Positions 7,594-14,240 of a DNA stretch of 14,240 nt are shown here, in pieces. The notes beneath the pieces are model-generated. The model had not been told where the DNA came from and searched no databases. It worked only from the letters and a program-made list of their open reading frames with translations. A program made the position numbers and the translations under genes. Position 1 is the stretch's first letter, and every line of letters begins with the position of its first letter. Origin of the DNA: an uncultured Bacteroidales bacterium (GTDB taxonomy: Bacteria > Bacteroidota > Bacteroidia > Bacteroidales > UBA932); contig CAJOQW010000103.1 of assembly GCA_905236955.1 (NCBI GenBank), positions 1 through 14,240 on the forward strand, read 5' to 3'.

Positions 7594-7601
7594 CAAATAT
7601 A
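7594..7601 (-). promoter_or_regulatory. -7 promoter element for the M23/merR operon
   Basis: On the minus strand TATATTTG matches the Bacteroidota -7 consensus TAnnTTTG and stands 6 bases before ATG 7587. No convincing -33 TTTG is seen at the expected distance. If used, transcription would begin at or within a base or two of the start codon. Confidence 0.5.
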
Positions 7602-7651
7602 CACATTTTGAGCCAATTGTGGCGTCTTATCTAAAGCTAAGGCCTCCAATA

Positions 7652-7681
7652 TGTGTTTTTCGCGGAAAAACAGTATCTTTG
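7652..7681 (+). promoter_or_regulatory. alaS promoter
   Basis: A perfect -7 element TATCTTTG lies at 7674-7681. TGTG at 7652-7655, with an 18-base spacer, is a 3/4 match to the -33 TTTG. The expected start near 7688 gives a leader of about 8-14 bases before the alaS start codon. The spacer is occupied by the 7654-7672 palindrome. Confidence 0.65.
7654..7672. repeat. Perfect 19-bp palindrome inside the alaS promoter spacer
   Basis: The sequence TGTTTTTCGCGGAAAAACA has two 8-base arms (TGTTTTTC and GAAAAACA) around a GCG centre. It fills the region between the -33-like and -7 elements and would not be part of the alaS transcript, so it is better read as a DNA operator than as an RNA hairpin. 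It also lies about 65 bases upstream of the divergent M23 operon start. Confidence 0.6.
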
Positions 7682-7695
7682 CAAGATATATTTAA

Positions 7696-10311
7696 ATGTA
7701 TATGACATCTAAAGAAATACGCAAGCAGTTCCTGGATTTCTTCGCATCCAAGGGACATACCGTGGTTCCTTCCGCCCCCATGGTGGTGAAGAACGACCCC
7801 ACATTGATGTTCACCAATGCGGGCATGAACCAGTTCAAGGATATCTTCCTGGGCAACCAGACGCCAAAGGTGAAGAGGGCTGCCGACAGCCAGAAATGCC
7901 TTCGCGTGAGCGGCAAGCACAACGACCTCGAGGCTGTGGGACACGACGGCCGGCATCATACCATGTTCGAGATGCTCGGCAACTGGAGTTTCGGGGACTA
8001 TTTCAAGGAAGAGGCCATAGATTGGGCGTGGGAACTCCTGACCGAGGTTTACAAGATAGACAAGGACAAACTCTATGTCACAGTTTTCGAGGGTTCCCCC
8101 GAAGACGGTACCGTATTGGACGAAGAGGCCAGGAAAGCCTGGCTCAAGCATGTGAGCGCGAATCATCTCGTGCTCGGAAACAAGCACGACAATTTCTGGG
8201 AGATGGGGGACACCGGCCCCTGCGGCCCCTGCAGCGAAATACACATAGACCTCCGCAGCGATGAACAAAGGGCTGCCGTGCCCGGAGAGACCCTGGTGAA
8301 TACCGACGACCCCATGGTCATCGAGATATGGAACCTCGTCTTCATGCAGTACGAGCGCAAGGCGGACGGCCACCTGGAGCCGCTTCCCAACAAGAACATC
8401 GACACCGGCATGGGCTTCGAACGCCTTTGCATGGTGCTTCAGGGCAAGACGTCCAACTACGACACCGACGTCTTCTCGGGAATCATCGGCCGGATAGAGG
8501 AAATCTCCGGCCGCAGGTACGGGGAATCCGAAAAGACCGACGTAGCCTTCAGGGTGATAGCCGACCACCTCCGCGCCATCAGCTTCGCCATCGCCGACGG
8601 ACAGCTGCCGGGCAATGTCAAGGCAGGTTATGTCATCCGCAGGATCCTCCACCGCGCCGTCCGTTACGGCTACACCTTCCTCGGTTTCGGGGAACCGTTC
8701 CTCTGCCGCCTGGTACCCAGGCTGGTCGAGGACATGGGTGAGGCCTATCCCGAACTTTCCGCCCAGCAGAAACTCGTGGAGAATGTCATCCGCGAGGAGG
8801 AGATGGCATTCCTGCGCACCCTCGACCGCGGCATCAAACTCATGGACGAGTATCTTGCGAGGAATGCCGCCGGCAAGGTCATCCCCGGGGTGGACGCTTT
8901 CGTGCTATACGACACTTACGGTTTCCCTATAGACCTGACGGCCCTCATCGCCGAGGAAAACGGCTATACCGTCGACATGGAGGGCTTCCAGGTGGAACTC
9001 GGCAAGCAGAAGGAACGCGCCCGCAATGCCACAAGCAACGAATTCGGCGACTGGACGGTATGGCACCCCGGCGAGGACGTCACCTTCACCGGCTATGACG
9101 AGACGGTCCATGAAGGAGCCTTCATGCTGAAGAGCCGCACCGTGGTCCAGAAAAAGAAGGAAATGCTCCAGTTGGTATTCGACGCCACGCCTTTTTACGG
9201 GGAAATGGGCGGGGAAGTCGGCGACACCGGCGTGATAGTATCCGCTTCCGGCGAGGAAGTGAAGATCCTGGACACCAGGAAGGAGAACGACCTCACCATC
9301 CACATCGCGGAGCGTCTTCCGCAGGATTGCAGCGGCCCCTTCACTCTCAAGGTGGATGCCGGCAGGCGTGGCCGCATAGCCGCCAACCATACCTGCACCC
9401 ATCTGCTCGACCAGGCGCTCAGGGAAATCCTCGGCACCCACGTGGAGCAGAAGGGATCGTATGTATGCGACAAATATCTCCGCTTCGACTTCTCCCATTT
9501 CGAAAAGCTCGCGCCCGGGCAGATCAGGCAGGTGGAACACCGTGTAAACGAGATGATAAGGGCCAACCACCCCCTTCTGGAAAAGCGCGACGCCACCATG
9601 GAAGAGGCCGGCGCCATGGGCGCCATCGCCCTCTTCGGGGAAAAATACGGCGACAGGGTCAGGGTGGTCAACTTCGGTCCCAGCACCGAGCTCTGCGGCG
9701 GATGCCACACCTCGGCCACCGGCAACATCGGCCTGTTCAAGATAGTCTCCGAATCGGCCATCGCCGCCGGCATCCGCAGGATCGAAGCCGTGACGGGCGA
9801 GGTCGCCGAAGAACTGGTGGACGGCATGCAGGATACCCTGGGGGGCATAAGGAGCCTGTTCAACAACGTTCCCGAGGTTACCGGCGCCATAAGGAAGATG
9901 ATAGAAGAGAACGACTCCTACAAGAAGCAGATAGCGGAAGCCTTCCGCGAGAAGACCCAGGCCTTCAAAGGCAGGTTGTTGGAGGCGGCGACCCCTGTGA
10001 ACGGTCGCAATGTCATTAAGCTTACGGCCGTACCGGATTTCAACATGCTCCGCGAGGCCGCCACGATCATACAGAGGGAAACGGAGAATCTGGTCTTGGC
10101 CGCTGCGCTCGACCTCGGCGGCAAGCCGCAGCTCCTCCTCATGTACAGCAAGGACCTGGTGGCCGCCGGCAAGAATGCCGGGGCCGACATCCGCGATGCC
10201 GCGAAGCATATCCAAGGGGGTGGCGGAGGCCAGCCGGGGCTTGCCATGGCCGGAGGCAAGAATCTTGCAGGATTACAGGACGCGATGGACGCGATGCTCG
10301 AAAAGATATAG
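7696..10311 (+). CDS. alaS: Alanine--tRNA ligase (AlaRS)
   Basis: An 871-residue cytoplasmic class II synthetase that charges tRNA-Ala and edits mischarged Ser or Gly. The N-terminal aminoacylation domain carries TLMFTNAGMNQFKDIFLG near residues 36-53 and GMGFERL near 238-244. The editing domain has HTCTH (H565, H569) and CGGCH (C667, H671), a complete zinc-type set. The C-Ala domain contains the GGGGGQ run near 841-846. Length is close to that of E. coli AlaRS. ATG 7696 gives MYMTSKEIRK; ATG 7702, two codons later, is an equally or more likely start because family members tend to begin at MTxxEIR. The TAG stop is followed one codon later, in the same frame, by the next gene, so the two are almost certainly co-transcribed. 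Confidence 0.98.
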   Translation: MYMTSKEIRKQFLDFFASKGHTVVPSAPMVVKNDPTLMFTNAGMNQFKDIFLGNQTPKVKRAADSQKCLRVSGKHNDLEAVGHDGRHHTMFEMLGNWSFGDYFKEEAIDWAWELLTEVYKIDKDKLYVTVFEGSPEDGTVLDEEARKAWLKHVSANHLVLGNKHDNFWEMGDTGPCGPCSEIHIDLRSDEQRAAVPGETLVNTDDPMVIEIWNLVFMQYERKADGHLEPLPNKNIDTGMGFERLCMVLQGKTSNYDTDVFSGIIGRIEEISGRRYGESEKTDVAFRVIADHLRAISFAIADGQLPGNVKAGYVIRRILHRAVRYGYTFLGFGEPFLCRLVPRLVEDMGEAYPELSAQQKLVENVIREEEMAFLRTLDRGIKLMDEYLARNAAGKVIPGVDAFVLYDTYGFPIDLTALIAEENGYTVDMEGFQVELGKQKERARNATSNEFGDWTVWHPGEDVTFTGYDETVHEGAFMLKSRTVVQKKKEMLQLVFDATPFYGEMGGEVGDTGVIVSASGEEVKILDTRKENDLTIHIAERLPQDCSGPFTLKVDAGRRGRIAANHTCTHLLDQALREILGTHVEQKGSYVCDKYLRFDFSHFEKLAPGQIRQVEHRVNEMIRANHPLLEKRDATMEEAGAMGAIALFGEKYGDRVRVVNFGPSTELCGGCHTSATGNIGLFKIVSESAIAAGIRRIEAVTGEVAEELVDGMQDTLGGIRSLFNNVPEVTGAIRKMIEENDSYKKQIAEAFREKTQAFKGRLLEAATPVNGRNVIKLTAVPDFNMLREAATIIQRETENLVLAAALDLGGKPQLLLMYSKDLVAAGKNAGADIRDAAKHIQGGGGGQPGLAMAGGKNLAGLQDAMDAMLEKI

Positions 10312-10314
10312 GAT

Positions 10315-12723
10315 TTGAAAAAGCTCGACCGCTTCATACTCAAGGCTTTCATAGGACCGTTCTGTGCGATCCTCCTGCTTGTGGTATTCATCCTCATGAT
10401 GCAGTTCCTGTGGGTGTATATCGATGAGCTCGTGGGTAAAGGCTTGAGTTTCAAGGTGATAGTCGAGTTTATGTTGTGGGGCAGCTGCACCACTCTGCCA
10501 CTCTGCCTGCCACTTGCCACTCTTCTGGCTTCGGTAATGACGGTAGGCCAGATGGCCGAGAACAACGAACTCATGGCCATCAAGTCGGCGGGTATTTCCC
10601 TGGCACGGGTGATGGTGCCGCTCATGGTCGCCTCGATGTTCATAGCGGTGGCGGCCTTTTTCGTGTGCAACAACCTTGTGCCCAAGGCATACAATGAGAT
10701 ATATACCCTGCGCGACGATATCAGCCGCACCAAGAACGAGATAAAGATCCCGCCGGGGACGTTCTACGACGGAATCGAAGGTTATGTCCTCAGGGTGGAG
10801 AGCCAGGACAAGGCCGGCGGCATGATGCATGGGGTTATGGTGTACGACCATACCGGGAACAAGGCCAACACATCACTCTCCCTGGCCGATTCGGCGGAAA
10901 TGAAGATGAGCCGCAACAAGGATTATCTCGTGTTCACCCTCTATAACGGCATCAGTTATCTGGAGACCAACAGCAGGCAGTACCGCGACACCACGAGGGA
11001 ACTCCAGCACATCGATTTCGGGCGGCAGGACCTCATCATCCCCCTCAAGAATTATTCGTACGAGAAATCCGATTCCACCCGTTTCGGCGACCAGGAAAGG
11101 GCCATGAAACTCGCCCAGCTCGCATATCATCACGATTCCCTGAGCAGGCTTACCGCCGATGCCCATGACAGGCACTATGAGGCCTTGAGGCAATCTTTCC
11201 CGGTGCTGCTCCGCACCCAGCTCGACACCTCCGTGCGGAAACCCGCGGACCGGCCCTTCTTCCAGGATGATTCTTACCTGGAATGGAGCAGCCTGCACCA
11301 AAAGGTCAGCGCATACCAGAGGGCGGCCGACAAGGCCCGGCGCCTGGTTTCCGACATGCGCAGCAATGAATCCGACGTATATCAGTACGCCTTCATGCTG
11401 AGGCGGACCGACATAGAGTTCCTCAAGAAGTTCGCCCAGGCCCTGGCCTGCCTGCTGCTCTTCTTCATAGGCGCTCCTCTCGGAGCCCTCATCAAGAAGG
11501 GCGGTCTCGGCACCAGTGCCATCATAGCCGTCTTGTTCTTCGTGCTTTATTGGGTCGTGGACATCTCCGGCAACAAACTTGCGAGGGACGGTGCGGCGAC
11601 TGCGGCGATGGGCACATTCATATCGGCGGCCGTGCTGGCTCCGATAGGGTTCTTCCTCACTAACAGGGCCATCCACGACGCCACTTTCTTCGACGGGGAC
11701 ATAATCAAGACCTGGTGGAGGAGGATCAGGAGCAAGGTGGCCGGCTTCTTCAAGCCCAAGAGGATAATCTTCATGGGTACCCCCGAATTCGCGGTCGCCT
11801 CCCTCGACGCCCTCATGAAGACCCGTGGCAAGGTGGTGGCCGTCGTCACCGTCGCCGACAAGCCGGCAGGCAGGGGACAGAAGCTGCAGGAGAGCGCCGT
11901 GAAGAAGTATGCCGTGGAGCACGGCCTTCCCGTGCTGCAGCCCCTTAAGCTGAAGGATCCGGAATTCCTGTCGCAGCTCGCTTCGTACAAGGCCGATCTT
12001 TTCGTGGTCGTGGCCTTCAGGATGCTGCCGGAGGAGGTTTGGGGCATGCCTAAGTTCGGCACGTTCAACCTCCATGCCGCACTGCTGCCACAGTACAGGG
12101 GAGCCGCTCCTATAAACTGGGCCATAATGAACGGGGAGAAAATCACAGGTGTCACCACGTTCAAGCTCGACAAGGGCATGGATACGGGCGGAGTAATCCT
12201 TCGCCAGGAGTGCCGCATCGATCCCGACGAGACTGCCGGGACCCTCCACGACAAACTTATGGGAATCGGGGCCCAGCTCGTTGTGGAGACCGCGGAAGGC
12301 ATCTTCCAGCGCAACGTCGAGACAAGGGTGCAGCGCTCCTTCATCCAGGGAAGCGAGGTACTCCGTCCCGCCCCAAAGCTCACCAAGGAGAATACGCGCA
12401 TCGACTGGACGCGTCCGGCCGCAGAAATCTACAATATGGTGCGCGGACTCAGCCCCTACCCTTCCGCATGGACGACCCTGCTTGCCGCCGACGGTACGGG
12501 CACCGACTGCAAGATCTTCTTCGGTCGTGTGGCGGGCACTTCAGAGGTTATCTCCCCGGAAGTGCCCGGAACGATAGTTTCCGACGGGAAGAGTTGTCTG
12601 AGGGTTGCTACGGGGGATGGCTGGTTCGAAGTGACCGAACTGCAGCTCGCCGGCAAGAAACGGATGCCCACCGGGGATTTCCTCCGCGGCTTCCGCAATC
12701 CGGAAAGCTACAGGGCCGTTTAG
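10315..12723 (+). CDS. lptG-fmt: Fusion of LptF/LptG-type LPS-export permease with methionyl-tRNA formyltransferase
   Basis: One uninterrupted 802-codon frame joins two complete proteins. Residues 1 to about 465 form a YjgP/YjgQ (LptF/LptG) permease: helices at about 13-35, 52-75 and 97-119, a periplasmic jellyroll region at about 120-370, and helices at about 373-395, 400-416 and 427-450. The ENNELMAIKSAGIS segment is the usual coupling region for LptB. Residues about 483-802 are a full Fmt (IIFMGTPEF at 484-492; catalytic N585, H587 and D623 in FNLHAALLP and KGMDTG), plus its C-terminal domain. Fmt formylates initiator Met-tRNA; LptFG extracts LPS from the inner membrane. The joint (residues about 460-482) is basic and would be cytoplasmic. 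The gene starts at TTG, the only start before KKLDRFIL, 3 bases after alaS. Neither half shows decay. Whether the product stays intact is unknown. Confidence 0.93.
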   Translation: MKKLDRFILKAFIGPFCAILLLVVFILMMQFLWVYIDELVGKGLSFKVIVEFMLWGSCTTLPLCLPLATLLASVMTVGQMAENNELMAIKSAGISLARVMVPLMVASMFIAVAAFFVCNNLVPKAYNEIYTLRDDISRTKNEIKIPPGTFYDGIEGYVLRVESQDKAGGMMHGVMVYDHTGNKANTSLSLADSAEMKMSRNKDYLVFTLYNGISYLETNSRQYRDTTRELQHIDFGRQDLIIPLKNYSYEKSDSTRFGDQERAMKLAQLAYHHDSLSRLTADAHDRHYEALRQSFPVLLRTQLDTSVRKPADRPFFQDDSYLEWSSLHQKVSAYQRAADKARRLVSDMRSNESDVYQYAFMLRRTDIEFLKKFAQALACLLLFFIGAPLGALIKKGGLGTSAIIAVLFFVLYWVVDISGNKLARDGAATAAMGTFISAAVLAPIGFFLTNRAIHDATFFDGDIIKTWWRRIRSKVAGFFKPKRIIFMGTPEFAVASLDALMKTRGKVVAVVTVADKPAGRGQKLQESAVKKYAVEHGLPVLQPLKLKDPEFLSQLASYKADLFVVVAFRMLPEEVWGMPKFGTFNLHAALLPQYRGAAPINWAIMNGEKITGVTTFKLDKGMDTGGVILRQECRIDPDETAGTLHDKLMGIGAQLVVETAEGIFQRNVETRVQRSFIQGSEVLRPAPKLTKENTRIDWTRPAAEIYNMVRGLSPYPSAWTTLLAADGTGTDCKIFFGRVAGTSEVISPEVPGTIVSDGKSCLRVATGDGWFEVTELQLAGKKRMPTGDFLRGFRNPESYRAV

Positions 12724-12727
12724 TGGT

Positions 12728-13432
12728 TCAAAGGTAGAAATCGCCGGTGATGGCGGAGTACGCATCGCTCCGCCCCCCGCCATTATCCATTAAAGTCAGT
12801 TCTTCCTGTGAGGTGGGCGGGCAAGGCCCTCCAGCCTTGAATTCCGCTATGATCCTTGAAAAAGGCTTGGACGGGGTTGTGCGTATGCGAAGCAGCCGGA
12901 ACAGTTTCAGGCCTACTGAGCCGGCGGTTCGCAGGAGTTCAATTTCGCTCGCGGCAGGAAGTATGAGCGAAAGCTTCCCTTTCCCACTCAGGTTGGTGGC
13001 TGCGAAAGCGCAGATTTCCCTGTAGGACAGGGATTCAGTGTGCCTGGCAGCGGCCGTGCGGCCATCGGGATTCTTCAGGGACGAGTCGAAATACGGGGGA
13101 TTGGAGAATATGAGGTCATAACTCTTTTCCGGGGAGAATCGCGACAAAGGGGAACAAATGACCTTGAGCCTTGATTCCCAGGGAGATGCGACGAAATTCA
13201 TGCCCGCCTCGGCGGCAGCGGCTCCATCTATCTCAATGGCGTCTATAAGTGCGGCGGGGGAACGTTGGGCCGCCATCAGTGCGATGACCCCGGTGCCGGT
13301 ACCTATGTCCAGCATCCTTCTTTCTTCCCCGTCGATGGTCATTGCCGCACCGAGCAGTACCGCATCGGTACCAACCTTGAGCGGCGACGCTTCATTCCGG
13401 ACACTGAATCTTTTGAAACGGAATTCCCCCAT
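12728..13432 (-). CDS. trmN6: tRNA1(Val) (adenine(37)-N6)-methyltransferase (TrmN6/YfiC)
   Basis: A 234-residue SAM-dependent methyltransferase expected to add the N6-methyl group to A37 next to the anticodon of tRNA1-Val. The N-terminus FRFKRFSVRNEASPLKVGTD is typical of YfiC. The SAM-binding motif I is DIGTGTG (residues 42-48), an acidic motif II lies near AIEIDG (65-70), and the N6-adenine catalytic motif is NPPY (111-114). Length fits the family. It follows the lolD-like gene by 10 bases and is probably co-transcribed with it. Its TGA is only 4 bases from the end of the convergent lptG-fmt gene. A role on other RNAs cannot be excluded because related NPPY enzymes modify several substrates. 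Confidence 0.92.
   Translation of the reverse strand: MGEFRFKRFSVRNEASPLKVGTDAVLLGAAMTIDGEERRMLDIGTGTGVIALMAAQRSPAALIDAIEIDGAAAAEAGMNFVASPWESRLKVICSPLSRFSPEKSYDLIFSNPPYFDSSLKNPDGRTAAARHTESLSYREICAFAATNLSGKGKLSLILPAASEIELLRTAGSVGLKLFRLLRIRTTPSKPFSRIIAEFKAGGPCPPTSQEELTLMDNGGGRSDAYSAITGDFYL
12752..12774. other. GC-rich hairpin at the convergent gene ends
   Basis: GGCGGAG (12752-12758) and CTCCGCC (12768-12774) can form a perfect 7-bp stem with a 9-base loop, inside the end of trmN6 and about 30 bases past the lptG-fmt stop. A competing CGCC/GGCG pairing (12742-12745 with 12752-12755) shares one arm. No U-tract follows on either strand, so a classic Rho-independent terminator is not shown. It could slow or end read-through between the converging genes. 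Confidence 0.25.
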
Positions 13433-13442
13433 AGGGTTGTCT

Positions 13443-14099
13443 TCAGCCGATGAAACGTCCGTCCTTCATGGTGAGGGAGCGGTCGCACAGGGAGGCGAGG
13501 GACGGGTCGTGGGTGACGATGATTATGGTCTGGCCCAGGTCCCTGCGCAGGTCGAAGAACAGATTGTGGATTTCTTCCTTGGTGACGGAGTCGAGGTTCC
13601 CTGTGGGTTCGTCCGCGAAAAGCACGGCGGGGGAGTTGACGAGGGCCCTTGCGATGGCTACCCGTTGTTGCTCGCCACCGGAAAGCTGGGACGGCTTGTG
13701 GGAGAGGCGTCCGGAAAGACCGACCTTTTCGAGCAGCCCTTGAGCCATGGCCCTGGCGTCGCGGGTGCTCCTGCCGGCTATCAGCGCCGGTATCATCACG
13801 TTCTCCTCTGAACTGAATTCCGGCAGAAGGTGATGGAATTGGAAGACGAAACCTATCCTTTTTCCGCGGAAAGCCGTCAGTTCTCCGCTGCCCATACGCA
13901 TAACGTCCGTGCCGTCTATGCTGAGTGAGCCGCTGTCGGGCGAGGAAAGGGTGCCCAGGATTTCGAGCAGGGTCGTCTTGCCTGCTCCCGATGCGCCGGT
14001 GACGGCCACGATCTCGCCTTTCTCCGCGCTGAAGTCCACGCCTTTCAGGACCTCCATCTTGCCGAAGGATTTATGTATTCCTTGTGCCTCGATTATCAT
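13443..14099 (-). CDS. lolD: LolD-like ABC transporter ATP-binding protein
   Basis: A 218-residue ATPase of the LolD/MacB/FtsE class. All ATPase motifs are present: Walker A GASGAGKTT (35-43), Q-loop Q87, signature LSGGEQQRV (139-147), Walker B with catalytic Glu in VLFADEP (159-165), D-loop NLD and switch His H197 in VTHD. The segment FQFHHLLPEFSSEENVMIP (about 86-104) is close to that of LolD, which powers release of lipoproteins from the inner membrane to the carrier LolA. The LolC/E permease is not in the window, so MacB-type or FtsE-type function remains possible. The start at ATG 14099 gives MIIEAQGIHKSFG, the canonical beginning; an in-frame upstream ATG would place the promoter inside the gene and is rejected. 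A -7 element ends 6 bases before the ATG. Confidence 0.85.
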   Translation of the reverse strand: MIIEAQGIHKSFGKMEVLKGVDFSAEKGEIVAVTGASGAGKTTLLEILGTLSSPDSGSLSIDGTDVMRMGSGELTAFRGKRIGFVFQFHHLLPEFSSEENVMIPALIAGRSTRDARAMAQGLLEKVGLSGRLSHKPSQLSGGEQQRVAIARALVNSPAVLFADEPTGNLDSVTKEEIHNLFFDLRRDLGQTIIIVTHDPSLASLCDRSLTMKDGRFIG

Positions 14100-14105
14100 A
14101 GTGTA

Positions 14106-14136
14106 CAAAGATAAAAAAAATTGGTATCTTTGCAGT
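14106..14136 (-). promoter_or_regulatory. Promoter of the lolD-like/trmN6 operon
   Basis: On the minus strand TATCTTTG (14113-14106) is a perfect -7 element. ACTG (14136-14133), with a 19-base spacer, is a weak -33 match. The element stands 6 bases before ATG 14099, so the transcript would have almost no leader. It overlaps the divergent tRNA promoter region. Confidence 0.6.
14125..14132 (+). promoter_or_regulatory. -7 promoter element for tRNA-Pro
   Basis: TATCTTTG on the plus strand is a perfect Bacteroidota -7 element 52 bases before the tRNA 5' end. A clear -33 TTTG is not present at 18-21 bases upstream. The expected precursor would carry a 5' leader of roughly 45 bases, to be removed by RNase P. 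Confidence 0.55.
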
Positions 14137-14184
14137 CCCTTGCGGGCTGGCACGAGGCTTCCACTCTGCCTCCCCTTGGGTTTA

Positions 14185-14240
<56 letters not shown>

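Noticed and set aside
8905..10215. A 436-codon minus-strand open frame inside alaS
   Set aside because: It is fully antisense to the conserved editing and C-terminal domains of AlaRS, and no recognisable protein is encoded.
11700..11790. The lptG-fmt joint as a simple sequencing or assembly error
   Set aside because: Both halves are in the same frame and undamaged. A single miscalled stop would leave a normal ATG for Fmt, which is absent. It cannot be fully excluded without reads.
10873..12249. A 458-codon minus-strand open frame across the lptG-fmt junction
   Set aside because: It is antisense to conserved coding sequence with no family resemblance. Its length reflects low stop-codon density at high GC. 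It does not suggest that the fusion is an artefact.
14100..14153. Eighteen-residue upstream extension of the LolD-like protein
   Set aside because: It would cover both -7 promoter elements, and the family begins at the MIIEAQGIHKSFG-type sequence.

Overview
The window looks like a chromosomal housekeeping segment from a GC-rich member of the Bacteroidota, most likely Bacteroidales. Three things point there: Bacteroidota-type -7 promoter elements (TAnnTTTG) in the AT-rich gaps, an rseC-rnfB-rnfC-rnfD gene order, and an M23 peptidase pair with a small MerR gene divergent from alaS. Genus cannot be set from this sequence. There are no insertion sequences, phage genes, CRISPR arrays or rRNA genes, and no gene-free stretch longer than about 110 bases.

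Left part (1-7587, all minus strand, transcribed right to left): two membrane-anchored LytM/M23 cell-wall peptidases, a small MerR-type regulator, a coiled-coil C4 zinc-ribbon protein, the replicative helicase DnaB, an RseC-family membrane protein, then RnfB, RnfC and the start of RnfD, which runs off the left edge. Genes overlap by 1-4 bases or are separated by 3-4 bases. The one exception is a 59-base gap before the zinc-ribbon gene, which holds a good promoter. Envelope maintenance, replication and Rnf ion-pumping energy metabolism are therefore probably co-transcribed.

Middle (7588-12723): a 108-base divergent promoter region carrying a perfect 19-bp palindrome, then alaS on the plus strand. 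One sense codon after the alaS stop, and in the same reading frame, begins an 802-residue gene joining a complete LptF/LptG-type lipopolysaccharide-export permease to a complete methionyl-tRNA formyltransferase (Fmt). This fusion is the most unusual object in the window. The permease C-terminus is expected to face the cytoplasm, so Fmt would be tethered to the inner membrane on the correct side.

Right part (12728-14240): trmN6 (tRNA1-Val m6A37 methyltransferase) converges on the fusion gene with a 4-base gap and sits behind a LolD-like ABC ATPase, both on the minus strand. The lolD-like gene is divergent from a tRNA-Pro(UGG) gene cut by the window end. Their -7 elements form an inverted repeat in an 85-base gap. 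The right half is rich in translation functions (AlaRS, Fmt, TrmN6, tRNA-Pro) mixed with envelope lipid and lipoprotein transport (LptG, LolD).
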